Below are positions 47,696-59,166 of a DNA stretch of 64,000 nucleotides, piece by piece. Position numbers and translations under genes: made by a program. The notes below the pieces were generated by a model that saw only the letters and a list, made by a program, of their open reading frames with translations, was not told the origin of the DNA and ran no database searches. Source of the DNA: Ooceraea biroi (taxonomy: Eukaryota; Arthropoda; Insecta; Hymenoptera; Formicidae); NCBI RefSeq assembly GCF_003672135.1, contig NC_039517.1, positions 1,984,001-2,048,000 on the forward strand, in the 5' to 3' direction. Each line of letters starts with the position of its first letter. The stretch's first letter is position 1.

Positions 47696-47877
47696 TGTAA
47701 GAGGCGAAAAATAACTAGGAGACTGCTTTAGATTTGAACTCGAACTCTCCGGGATCCCTGGTTCACACGCCTAGGTCTTAGGCTGTACGGCCAATACTCC
47801 TACTGTTGTGATCAACTTGTTTTCATTCCGATCCTCTATACGACCTATCAGTCTCGACTATCTTTCCAGATCTTACA
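47696..47877. repeat. LTR a of TRIM-like locus 2
   Basis: 182 bp, TGTAAGA...TCTTACA. Carries CTGCTTTAG like the left LTR of locus 1, and CCTATCAG. Confidence 0.85.
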
Positions 47878-47926
47878 GCTCGGCCAGCCTGACATTACAT
47901 TCGTCCCCGAATGTCTCCAAATCGTC

Positions 47927-48145
47927 GGTTCACTCCACTTGAGTCCCTCCCAACCTCCATTTTTGGTTCACTCTTCTGAGTCCCTTCCAACCTCCATTTT
48001 TGGTTCACTCTTCCGAGTCCCTCCCAACCTCCATGTTGGTTTACTCCTCTGAGTCCTTCCCAATCTCCATGTTGGTTCACTCCTCCGAGTCCTTCCCAAT
48101 CTCCATGTTGGTTCACTCCTCTGAGTCCGTCCCGACCTCCATGTT
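47927..48145. repeat. 36-bp minisatellite, 6 units (locus 2, interior 1)
   Basis: Same unit family as 32404-33019. Confidence 0.9.
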
Positions 48146-48220
48146 CAGGCTTCACTACCGGCCAGCTGCTTCTCAACTCCTCCTCTCCGAGGGGTAGCGG
48201 ATTTTATCCCACCTCTGAAT

Positions 48221-48402
48221 TGTAAGAGGCGAAAAATAACTAGGAGACTGCCTTAGATTTGAACTCGAACTCTCCGGGATCCCTGGTTCACACGCCTAGG
48301 TCTTAGGCTATACGGCCAATACTCCTACTGTTGTGATCAACTTGTTTTCATTCCGATCCTCTATACGACCTATCAGTCTCGACTATCTTTCCAGATCTTA
48401 CA
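48221..48402. repeat. LTR b of TRIM-like locus 2
   Basis: 182 bp. Carries CTGCCTTAG, GGCTATACGG and CCTATCAG. Confidence 0.85.
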
Positions 48403-48450
48403 GCTCGGCCAGCCTGACATTACATTCGTCCCGAATGTCTCCAAATCGTC

Positions 48451-48633
48451 GGTTCACTCCACTTGAGTCCCTTCCAACCTCCATTTTTGGTTCACTCTTC
48501 CGAGTCCCTCCCAACCTCCATGTTGGTTCACTCCTCTGAGTCCTTCCCAATCTCCATGTTGGTTCACTCCTCGAGTCCTTCCCAATCTCCATGTTGGTTC
48601 ACTCCTCTGAGTCCGTCCCGACCTCCATGTTCA
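48451..48633. repeat. 36-bp minisatellite, 5 units (locus 2, interior 2)
   Basis: One unit has lost bases (CTCCTCGAGTCC), breaking the 36-bp register. Confidence 0.9.
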
Positions 48634-48707
48634 GGCTTCACTACCGGCCAGCTGCTTCTCAACTTCCTCCTCTCCGAGGGGTAGCGGATTTTATCCCACT
48701 TCTGAAT

Positions 48708-48889
48708 TGTAAGAGGCGAAAAATAACTAGGAGACTGCCTTAGATTTGAACTCGAACTCTCCGGGATCCCTGGTTCACACGCCTAGGTCTTAGGCTATAC
48801 GGCCAATACTCCTACTGTTGTGATCAACTTGTTTTCATTCCGATCCTCTATACGACCTATCAGTCTCGACTATCTTTCCAGATCTTACA
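48708..48889. repeat. LTR c of TRIM-like locus 2
   Basis: 182 bp. Shares CTGCCTTAG, GGCTATACGG and CCTATCAG with LTR b, as expected if b and c arose by duplication. Confidence 0.85.
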
Positions 48890-48938
48890 GCTCGGCCAGC
48901 CTGACATTACATTCGTCCCCGAATGTCTCCAAATCGTC

Positions 48939-49157
48939 GGTTCACTCCACTTGAGTCCCTCCCAACCTCCATTTTTGGTTCACTCTTCTGAGTCCCTCCC
49001 AACATCCATTTTTGGTTCACTCTTCCGAGTCCCTCCCAACCTCCATGTTGGTTCACTCCTCTGAGTCCTTCCAATCTCCATGTTGGTTCACTCCTCCGAG
49101 TCCTTCCCAATCTCCATGTTGGTTCACTCCTCTGAGTCCGTCCCGACCTCCATGTTC
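48939..49157. repeat. 36-bp minisatellite, 6 units (locus 2, interior 3)
   Basis: Same unit family. This interior also retains a second copy of the CGAGGGGTAGCGGAT block, as locus 1 does. Confidence 0.9.
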
Positions 49158-49263
49158 AGGCTTCACTACCGGCCAGCTGCTTCTCAACTCCCTCCTCTCC
49201 GAGGGGTAGCGGATGAATTTCAATTGTCTTCGAGGGGTAGCGGATTTTATCCCACTTCTGAAT

Positions 49264-49445
49264 TGTAAGAGGCGAAAAATAACTAGGAGACTGCCTTAGA
49301 TTTGAACTCGAACTCTCCGGGATCCCTGGTTCACACGCCTAGGTCTTAGGCTGTACGGCCAATACTCCTACTGTTGTGATCAACTTGTTTTCATTCTGAT
49401 CCTCTATACGACCTGTCAGTCTCGACTATCTTTCCAGATCTTACA
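49264..49445. repeat. LTR d of TRIM-like locus 2
   Basis: 182 bp. Carries CTGCCTTAG, GGCTGTACGG and CCTGTCAG. Confidence 0.85.
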
Positions 49446-49812
49446 AAATAGACAAAAGCGTCAGTAACGATGATTCCACAGAAGCGACTGAATTCGAAAG
49501 GCTGAGTTGTTCGTTGATGATTGTTGACGATGACGAGAAGCTGCTCGTGCCGAAAAGACTCGAGCTGGTCCACGCGGGAGCGTTCGAATCACGGATCGAA
49601 GCGAATGAGCAATTAGCGAACTCGACGTGATGAGTAACGTGACGCAAATGGGAGACCGAAAAATCGGAAGATACAAGTTTGAAGTCTACGAAGACTGTCG
49701 TCCGAGACGCTTTGTCCGGACGATAAAGCACGTCTGTCGAGATGGAGAGATGGGAGTGGCGACGGTGGAAGAGATACTCGGGCCAGTTTGTGCGCGGACG
49801 AAGGAACATTGA
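49446..49812 (+). pseudogene. Protein-like reading frame, interrupted by TRIM and frameshifted
   Basis: From the codon at 49448 a 60-codon frame reads IDKSVSNDDSTEATEFERLS, then LMIVDDDEKLLVPKRLELVH, and ends ANST at a TGA (49628-49630). A second frame starts at the overlapping ATG (49630) and gives 60 codons, MSNVTQMGDRKIGRYKFEVY ... VATVEEILGPVCARTKEH, to a TGA at 49810. Both are rich in Asp, Glu, Lys and Val and look more like protein than the surrounding frames. Removing the TRIM and one AAAT joins the left flank (VEEQ) in frame with the first segment. I do not recognise it. It may be a broken gene, exons whose splice sites I cannot place, or chance. The opposite strand is also open for 123 codons. 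Confidence 0.35.
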
Positions 49813-52800
49813 AATTGTGCAAGCGGAGAGAGAGAGAGAGAGAGAGAGATATGAGCTACCGCGTTATACGCGCGACACGCTCTGATGTGGCCGCGACAGC
49901 TGGACGGCTCCCGTCTTCCCTCGGTTTCTTCTGACGCCAACATCCTCGTTCTTCGACTGTACTGGGTGTCGCGAGGGGATCGATCTTTCGCGAGAAAATT
50001 CGCCCCCGGTCGTGTCACCGAGTTTTCATCGGTGGAAACTTTGACGGATCGATTGGAAAAATTCACCAGACGAGAATTCGTAAGCCTGAACTTTTGATCC
50101 GATGATCGAAAAAATTCGATGAAGAGTTCAATGACCCAAAGACCCGGAGAATTCCGCAGTTCTGATCTTTAGAGATTCAGTTTCGAAGATTCGAATTTCC
50201 TCCGCGAGTTTATCTATTTTTTTAAATTGACGTTTCGGAGGAGGCGCGCCGCTCAAGTTCGTCCCAGAACACATCGGCAGCGGGGGCTTCTTATTTTTAG
50301 AGCACCCCGTAGAGATCGCCTCGCTTCTCCGCAGCGTACCGCGAGCTAAACACAATCGTTTGTATCGGTGAACTCGTAACTGTCTGCCGCCGTCCGAGTG
50401 ATTTACGTACTGCCGGGGTGGGTAGGGAGGAAACGCGAGACGAGGGAGAAAACCAGAGAGAGTGGAAGCGCGTGGCCGCCTTCGGCTTGACGCGGCGATC
50501 TCGATCTTATTTTCCCGCCCGGCATCGCGCCGCGAGTGGGCGACGTAACGCGACGTGCTCCAGCTTCGCGTCGCGCGGTGACACCGATCGTCCGGTGAAA
50601 TCACTTCCTGAACATCAGGATCGTTCGAGACGGGAGAACTTGCTCTCGAAGGCAACTCTATGGAACCATTTCGTCGGCTCGAAGAACTCGATTCACCTGA
50701 TATCGTTGCTTTCTCGACGCGAAGCACGAGAGGAAACGTCGACTGTATAATAAGCTGGAGATGAATAAAAAAAATGTCGCGAAACTCGGAAATATACGGC
50801 GGCGCCGCGTGACGAGTTTACAAAGTTCCGCGGGTGGGTTACATCGGCATCAGCCCGACCAGGTCCCGGTGAGCACCTGATGAGTCGGCGGAGGTAAAGT
50901 TTCCCAAAGTCAATTGCGAAACGCGCGAGTCAGCCGAGCGGAGCGGAGCGAACGAGCGAGCCCGCGAGCGGGTCGTTCTCTCGTCGTTCCTTTTGTCGTT
51001 CCGCGAGCACGCACGGCGATTTTCACGGTTCCACCGGGCGAATCGAGACGTCTCTGTCAAGCAACGAGGTTTGCCGTCGGCGGGGAGCTCACCGGCTTGG
51101 AACCGTGACGACGCCGGGACCGTGAGACGCCTCCTCTCCACCGACGACCACGACGACGTCGTTCCCGGAACGAAATTACGGGGCGATGCGTGCACCCCGC
51201 CGTGCTCAAAGTGGATTTACGAGCCGCGCGCGATCCACGGGCAATTTTGCAACTCGATGTGGGAATTCGTTTAACCCTCCGCGAGTCTCGCGACTCGTTT
51301 TACGCTTAATTCGAACCGCGCCACGGTTCCCCAGGCGGAATATCTGTACCCCGACACTTGAGCGTCTTGCGAGCGTGACGGGGAAAGTCGCTTCTCGCGC
51401 TAAAGCGCGCGGATCACGCGCGGATCATGTTTCGCCAGTTGCACTTTGCATTTCGCGATTTACGGTAATCTGAAACTTGAAACGAGACTTTTGAGAAGAT
51501 GCGTGTGTTACGCGCCGTATAGTCGTCGCGAACTTTCTCAGAGAATTCCACCGCGTTTCGTCTCTCGGCGACTTAATAACCATCCCTGGCGCTAATTATA
51601 AACCGCCCGAAAGCGTTGACCACATTACACGCTCGCCGAGACAGCGAAGCACGTCTGCTTCCTTTGCCGGGAACGCTAAACGAAAGGAACGTTGATTTAT
51701 GAACGCACTCGCGTGCGATCGGATCAACGACGATTTTCGGCCTTAGACTGTGGCCGGGAGGGCCCGAAACGACAACGTCGACGACAACGACGATGACGAC
51801 GGCAACGACGAGGATGAAGCGTACTCGAGGAAGAAGTAAGGGAGAGTTCCGAATGCGTCCCCCGAGACGGAATCATTAATCCTTCTAATTGCCACTCCGG
51901 AGTCACGCCGCGAGTCAAGCGCGTTTCTTTGGGACCCTCTTCTTCCCCGCGCCCCCGTCCGCCGAAGAAGTTGAACTCGTGCTTTTCTTCAGCATCCACC
52001 GTTTCTTACTCTGCCTCTCTCCTCGCTCGAGGGGATGCGAGCCGAGCCGTGAGGAGCGAACGAATCGACGACGGCTGTCGGGGACCGAAGATAAACCATG
52101 TCTTCCTCAGGATCGCGACGCAGGAGGTGGGGGAGACGGAGGGTGAGCAGCAGACCGCACCGGAAAAGAGACCGAAGGGACGGGCGTCTGGCCGCGACTC
52201 GGTAACACAGTCGGTCGACAGATGTAGGATTGTTTATTTGATTAGCGGCGTCATTAATCAGGAGAGCCGACCCACCCCGAAGAGGCGAGCGCGCGCGAGG
52301 CAACTCGATCGCCGTGCTGGTGCCCTCTCATGACGTCGAACGGACGACGAAATGAAGACGAATGCAGCGCGCGGCTTTAATAAGGACGTGCGGTGCAATA
52401 AGTGATAGTAATAAGGATCCACTGCTGGATGCTGGATGACAAGAAGCCGACTGCGAACGGCTTCATTGTGTTACATAGGGGTCGCAGGGCGAGACAGCCG
52501 CGCTGCGTCAGAGTGGAGGTATACGGCACTATAATCGATGCGACAACTCGCGAGTTAGAGGAGAACGCGAAAGAGATTTGGAAGCCTGAGGAAGAACATC
52601 GGAGATGGATCTCCTCGAGTTTCCGAATCCCCGAATCCCCGGAGACGCGATCGCGCTTCATAAATTCAAGATTCCAAGGACGGAACGGATTAACATTCTC
52701 CCTGATTTCTCTCAGTCTCCTCTTTCTCTCTCTTCGAGGTAGCAAGGTACCTCCACCGAAGATTACGTGACCCATAAATCTCACGCGATCTCCTCCCGCC

Positions 52801-53807
52801 GGCGCGGAGTTACGAAAATATCAAGTTATTTATCCGCTCATCCCGCGAAAACCAGTGGGAACATCCGCTGGATGGCAGGCCGCACCATCGACCGCAACAA
52901 ATCCAAACCGAGCCCGCTCGACCGAGCTCGCGGATCATCGCCGATAACATCCTCCAGCATCCGCGCGATCGTACGCGCAATTTTTCGCGGTCGCGCGCGC
53001 GCGCGCCACCGCAGACTGCTCGCAATTTTCGATCCGAGCGGGTTGCGGGGAGAACTCGCTCGCGGTCGCATTGAAGTATCGATGTTTCGCTTTTCATAGC
53101 GGCCTGGTGCTTCAGCCCCCGCGCATAACCCGGCACCCCGATATCGAGATCCCCGAGGAGCACATCGAGCGAAAAGTATCGGGCCGATGCTCGATTAAGC
53201 GCGGAAACGCGGTCACGTTACAGATACCAATGCTGTCGATGTTTCTCTCTTCGAGTCGGCATCGAGCGACGTTATTAGCCTGATAAAGCCACCACGCCTC
53301 GATGAGGTTGAGGTTGAACGCCACGTCACGTGTACATCCGCCAAGCAACAAACGTGCAAGATCGCGCGGCTGCCTGCTCGACCGCCAGGCCTGAATTCGC
53401 CGAGAGCTATTTGCGCTGCGGACGCGTCGCGATTCCGACGCGTCGAGATTCCAAAGATCGCGCGCGTTGCCGAGAGACAGCATCATCCCGAGCGTAGTTA
53501 CAAGCCCCTTCCAAAGACCGGACGACCGGCTCCTCAGCGGACAGGTATTTCGGGCCGCTGCATAATTGAACAAGACGTTCGCCGAAACGCGCTCCGCATC
53601 TGCCGATCTCTGCGCGCTGCGTCTCCGCTCACCGCTATCCTGGAAGTCCCTCTCGCGTCTTTTCTGTTGAACGGATCTCCGGAGCATTATCGCGAGATCT
53701 TGATCGCGTTTCGCTTATTTTGAAGAGTTAATTTTTATAATTTATTCGCTGTGTGGTGCGGGTTGCGGTTATTAGTTTACAGTGATACCGATTCTAGTTT
53801 CAGAAAA
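49813..53807. other. No supported gene; GA microsatellite at 49826-49849
   Basis: CpG-rich DNA with open frames on both strands. A GAC/AAC-rich simple stretch lies near 51775-51815. No domains, RNA genes or terminal repeats were found. Confidence 0.4.
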
Positions 53808-54172
53808 GATTATTATTTAACGAGCAACCTCAGATGACCGACCTACATAATAGAGTCACCTCCTGAGTGACCTTCAAAAGATTTTAGCCGTCGCTCATTG
53901 TTTATTAAAAAGTTATTAACAAAAGAAGTTTACTGATTTTGCACGAATTTTCAACTGTCCACGCGAAGCAAGGACTTGAGTTTGACATATATTACAAAAG
54001 TCACCTTCCCGAATAACCCGCACTAGGTTTCACCCGTCGCTCGTTGTTTGTTAAAAAGTTATTAACAAAAAAGTTTAATGAATAGAGCATAATTTTACGA
54101 TATCATATACGTTTACGAAAGAGTATATTTGATGGAATTTTACCTTTAAATCAGAAATAGGTTTGGGTTAGG

Positions 54173-54387
54173 TTATATTTTCCGCAACTGGAGCCCCGGA
54201 CACATACGCTCGTTTTCAGCCCGCTTCGCAGGAGGGCGGGGGGGGGAGGGGCTTTGCCCCTCCCCCCGCCGGAGTCGGTGTTACAGATTTCACCGCACAG
54301 ATTTTGATCACCTGGTACACGGCACGGATTCTGGCAGGCTGAAAAACGAGCGTATATGTGTCCGGGCTCCAGTTTCGGAAAATATAA
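54173..54387. mobile_element. Nested palindromic miniature element with G-rich hairpin
   Basis: Inverted arms read TTATATTTTCCG, then AACTGGAGCCC(C)GGACACAT, then ACGCTCGTTTTTCAGCC. Both outer edges pass straight into TTAGG-type repeats: GGGTTAGG on the left, and on the right AACCTAACCTAACCTAACC meeting a GGTTAG run head to head. The centre has a strong C/G hairpin, GGGGAGGGGC-TTT-GCCCCTCCCC, near 54240-54275. It sits inside the element at 53808-54642. No coding. Confidence 0.6.
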
Positions 54388-54432
54388 CCTAACCTAACCT
54401 AACCAGGTTAGATTAGATTAGGTTAGGTTAAA
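54388..54432. repeat. Interstitial TTAGG-type pentamers, head-to-head
   Basis: About four CCTAA units followed by an inverted, partly mutated run of GGTTA units. TTAGG is the usual arthropod telomere repeat. A similar short run in copy 1 near 26567 suggests these belong to the element rather than to a telomere fusion. Confidence 0.6.
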
Positions 54433-54650
54433 TCACTTTCCTTCCTTCGTTCATATTCGTCGTTTATGTCTTTCAATATTCAAAATAACTACTATATTTT
54501 CGAAACTTCTTTTGTTAATAACTTTTTAATAAACAATGAGCGACGGCTAAAACCTTTTGAAGGTCACTCAGGAGGGTGACCGTGACAACATATGTCAAGG
54601 TCAAGGTCATTCGAGGTTGCTCCGTTAATCTAAATAATTACCACAGATTG

Positions 54651-57600
54651 TTCATTTATGATGATGTACTCTTTCAGTATTTTTGTAACTTGTGGACCGC
54701 GGTACCTTAAGATTCAGACCTGGCTAATGTCAGAGAGAGAAACTTTCCGTTTAACACTTTATTAAATTTACGCTCGATCAATTGCTGACGCTTTAGCGTC
54801 GCGAATGTCCAGTTTCGAGGGATGAATGTCCCGATTTTACCTTCAACTGATTTTAAGAGCCTCGGCTTCTCGGATCACGAAATTTCCCTCGTGGATCTCG
54901 CACCCCTCGCGTGCGGAGACAATTCGAGGGAGATCCCCAGGACGTGCAGAACGTGCCGCGCGACATGGTAGAGTGGAAACGGCCGGAAAAAGGGACAAAG
55001 AAACAGAGACGCGGAGACCAGACACAAAGAACCTTTACGCCGCGCCGGTGGTTAACGAGTCGTCCGGTTGGCTTTCCTTAGCTTTCGGGCAAGCACAGGA
55101 AGCTCGAGTTCGCGCGTACCGGCCAGCTTTTCCGCCCGAGACTCGGCGCAGAGTAGAAAATCGACACAGGAAGAAAGAGAATGCGAGATAGAAAGAGAAG
55201 GAGCGCAGATAGCGGGGGGCCGAAGAGGAGAGAAGAGCCGTCCCCCTCGGGTTCGCCAAGTCTGGAGCTTATATATCTGCCGGAACTAATTGTCCCATAA
55301 TTCACTCGGTCCGGCGGCAACGTTGCTCGTTCGCTTATCCGCGACCGTTTCTTCCTCCTTCACGCGGCCTCTTCTTCGTCCTCCACCCGCGCCGCGGCGA
55401 TGGCTTCTGCTTCGCGTTTCGCCGTACTCCCCGCAAAGGACACGATCGATAGTTGCCGTCATTACTTCCACTACTATCAATCGGCAATCCCCCGGTAATC
55501 GAAATATCCCGAAAGCGCCGACGATTGATCTCTCCGTCAACGGTTGAACGACTCGAAATGGCTGTCCAGTCTGCGCTAAGCGTTGTCATAAGTGAGAAAG
55601 TGTGAATAATGTACGACGAGGAGTTCAGAAAACTGATCGATCACATTATCGTGGTTGCTACGTAGCGCATAAAGTTGTCACTTGTAGGTAAAGTGCACGA
55701 CTTTCCAAGGAATTTCCCGACATTTTCCAGACAACTTTTTCAACTTTCAACAATAGAAATGGCTCCGCTAGAATACCCATTTACAGATCGGCGCGAATTT
55801 CGGAATTTGCCGAGCCTGCCAAGTGGCTGCTGTTATCTCGAAGACACCTAGGCCGCAGCGACCGTCACGTTACATCCGGAAGCTCGGCAAAGCCGCAGCT
55901 ACGATCTGGCTGTACAGCACCGCGAGATTATGCACTGCTAACTAAGGACGTATCGCGCTCTAGAAATGATTAAGCCCTCCTTCCGAGCGGAGTGCCGGAC
56001 TTACAGCCAGGGATCTGCAGGGCGAACGTACAATGTACGAGGACACGATACCGGAAGCCGCGGTTGTCGTCGAGTCGGGCGAACGGGCGAACTTTCGGCG
56101 CAAAGTTGAAAGGGCGACGGAGCGAACTTATGAGCTGATCAAGTCCGCGGTCGCGTTTATCAAGGACAGCGCGAGGGATTAACCGGCGCGGTGACGCCTT
56201 CATTCGTCTCTCTCGTGAACCGCTCCGATACTTCTTGCCGCCGACGGAATTCCCGCGACTTTTTGCGACTGCGTGCGGCCACACGGTATTGCGACGGTTT
56301 TGCGGGATCGCTACTGCACGCTAATGCACTCCGAGTCCGCTCGGCCAGTGGCACCGCGCGGTTTCCGTCGATCTCGAACGGCACTTTCGGAGTCCCGACT
56401 TTTTTGCCGGCGCGGTCGACGCTCGTTTCCTCGCGCTTCTTCTCGCAGCGGCGACGCGGGATCGATACGCTCTCGACGCTCTGCAATTAAGCGCGCTCGT
56501 TGGGCCTTCAGCTTCACCGAAGTGACCTGTTTATGATCTCCGATGCCGCGGGACCGGACGTGAATTTTATTTTCAGAGAGGACGAAAAACGTGAATAAAT
56601 TATATTAAGTTTGCATTAAGATGCAATCTTTGGGAAACGGGAGTATCGCGCTCGGGAGTATCTCGTTTAAAGATTATTTTAGAATAAATTATCGGAGACA
56701 GTCGATTATTGCGTGCATAAAGACGGGTGTTGCGGAGATAATTTGAGCTCGGCAGCCCTTTGCTTCATCGAGACACGACGAGCAATTTGGAGGCACGCCG
56801 GGTGTGCTTCCTGCACGCGTTTAACGAATTACATTGAAATTACCGAACGGCGGAACGGCTGATACAAGCGGCCGATACGAAGCGACGAAGCACGAAGGTT
56901 TAAATAATGTTTTTGGTTAGTAAAACAGCGCCGTCCCTCCGCAGTGCCTCCGAGATATTTTCGTTTGCTTTCAAGCTGACGCGACGCGCCACGTTATTAC
57001 ACCCGCGAGCGCGACGAGCAACGCGCGCCGAGCGAGTAACGAAAATCCAATTCATGAATTCGCGCTTCCGGCGATCACGAGGAGGAGCACCACGGGAGCC
57101 GGCGATATCGAGCGTAAATAAGACGCGCGCAAACGTGCGATTAAATCCGCCAGCGGTTCGCCAACCGGCGCGGCGTACCCTCCTCCCGAAAACCCTCCTG
57201 AAGAATTTGTGAAAATAAAACATTTTTAAAATATTACTTCAGTTTTCTTTAAATTCCCGTTTCCTCGCGAACATCCCATATTTCGTCTGGAACACCATTA
57301 AAATAAATTTCGACATAATTCGGATATCATATGCAAGTTTTGACTTATGGGGTCAATAATTTTAATAATTTTTGGCAATGATCGTACATCACGAAATCGA
57401 ATAAAATAAACTACCGTATCGGTCAACTTTTTCGGTGAATAACAACCTTTTGACCTCTCGAAACAATTCGTGCACGACCCCGTTAAAATTTCAAGATCGC
57501 CGCGACCAGGACCGCGTGCACCCTCATTCGAGGATGTTCCTTCAGGGTCGGCGCCGGGTTATGATGGAAGGCGCGTCCGTGACTTTCCGACTTTTCCGGA

Positions 57601-59162
57601 ATTTCCTGGCGTGGCGAGAGTGGACGTCGCTCATCGTTCATCCACGACGTATGAATAACGCACAAGTTCGTTCGCTCACGTGGACACGGGGCACGAAACG
57701 ATGAAGCCGGATACAACAAGACAAGGGGACCAGCGACCAGAGGGTGTACGTAGGCTACGGTTTCATACATAAATAAGCAACGGCTGGCTGGACGGAGTTT
57801 CAGTTTGCGTTGCGGTATTTTGCGGGGGGGAAAGCGCCCTCGCTCGCGGGAAACGCTCGCCGACGACGCCCGGCGTCGCAAGCGCTGACGACGCTGCAGT
57901 CGTCCGTCGACCGCAAAACTACCGCGAGATTCACTTTTCAGATTGTTAAAATTTTCCTAACTCTTTTTAATCCTCTTTTAGTTTTGAAGCGGTATCGATG
58001 TGCTTAAGAACTTTTGCCGAGCATCTATTATCGATTCTGAACGCGTCAAGAAAAGAAAATCGAACGCAACATAAAGCTTGATGGATTTATTTATAATTTT
58101 CAAGCACGGATTTATTCTCTCTCTCTACATTTTTCAGATGCTCAATCTAGATTTGTGGTTCCCGCGATCTACGCGATGAACGATCGCTGGAATTACGGTA
58201 ACCAGCACCGGTAAACTCGGCCGTAAGTGGTCTCCGTCATTACAGCCAGTCATTTACATCGGTGCTTTGAGCACCGCTACGCGTTGCCGATGCTCGCGGT
58301 TCGTTTCACCTCGTGGGAAATATTTTAAACATGACTCGGCCAGCAGCGCGGAATATCGCCGCATGCACCGTGTCCAATGAGATAATATTTAACAACTCGC
58401 TCGCCTCGTACCCTTGGCGCGGTAACATTTTTATTACGCTTTCCGCCCTTTCTCACCCGCGTTTAACGCGACAGGGTGCATCGCGCCCTGATTCCCATCG
58501 CGCCGATACAAGATTTCCGATTTTCATCTCTCGATCTTTCGATTTCCGCGGAAGGTTCTCTCAGAAAGTGGCGGGACGCGGTAGTTACACCCTCTTCGTG
58601 CGCAAATAATTATTTTCCGCGGTGAATTTCGAGAGACAGCCGCGTGTTCACGTCAGGCTCCTGCTTTCGCGCTCCTCCGGCGTTTCCCAGTGCCGCCGCC
58701 GCCGCATTATTGTCATCTCACGACTGCATTCGCATCTCTCCACGTACATAATATCCCAGAAGTGCAGTCACGTCTCGCGTTTACGTCACACCGTGGAACA
58801 CGGTACCTTCAGCGGAACGCGTACAACGCCCGCGGAGCGGAGCGAGCCGGGCGTGAGACACAGAGGACCGTCACGCGCGAGGCAGCATCCGAGTTTGTTC
58901 CGTCTTCAAAGACGCCGCACGCGCTCGCGACACATCCGCAGTAATTAAGCCGCAACCCCGAATCTCCTGGAGTGCGTGCAACGTCACCGCCGAGTCACGG
59001 AAGTCGGTTTAAAAAATTCTTAACACCGCGCATCTATGTACCTCGCGAGAAATCTCAAATCGCAGCAGTGGCAACATCTAGTTCTCTTTAAAATCGGTGC
59101 GAGCTACAAATTGATATCTACTGCTACGCATGCATGCAATTGTTTGTCTACAGATATGGAGA
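54651..59162. other. No supported gene
   Basis: More than 4 kb of CpG-rich sequence without a domain, a splice-bounded exon or a terminal-repeat element. A GGCCGTAAGT donor-like match at 58224-58233 has no convincing acceptor partner. Confidence 0.4.
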
Positions 59163-59166
59163 TTAA

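Larger units (their letters stand above)
47696..49445. mobile_element. TRIM-like element, locus 2: tandem array of four LTRs and three interiors
   Basis: Four 182-bp LTR copies (47696-47877, 48221-48402, 48708-48889, 49264-49445) alternate with three interiors of 343, 305 and 374 bp. Only the outer edges carry the target duplication, AAAT at 47692-47695 and 49446-49449. The array therefore entered as one element and then grew, most simply by unequal exchange between LTRs. Each interior has the same left and right single-copy flanks as locus 1, but only five or six 36-bp units. Confidence 0.8.
53808..54642. mobile_element. Long-TIR element, rearranged copy 2
   Basis: This is related to the element at 26075-26788. 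The right end is intact (reading inward GGTAATTATTTAGATTAACG). The left end is degraded and its boundary is approximate. The left arm, including CGCGAAGCAAGGACTTGAG, has the same orientation as in copy 1, but the core between the GTTATTAACAAAA inner repeats is inverted relative to copy 1. A palindrome next to TTAGG-type repeats is inserted in that core (54173-54387). Confidence 0.7.

Noticed and set aside
54235..54280. Rho-independent terminator shape at the G/C hairpin
   Set aside because: The sequence is eukaryotic, there is no upstream gene, and the hairpin is the centre of a palindromic mini-element.
54388..54432. True telomere or chromosome fusion scar
   Set aside because: Only a few pentamers, partly mutated, and a similar short run occurs within the sister element near 26567.
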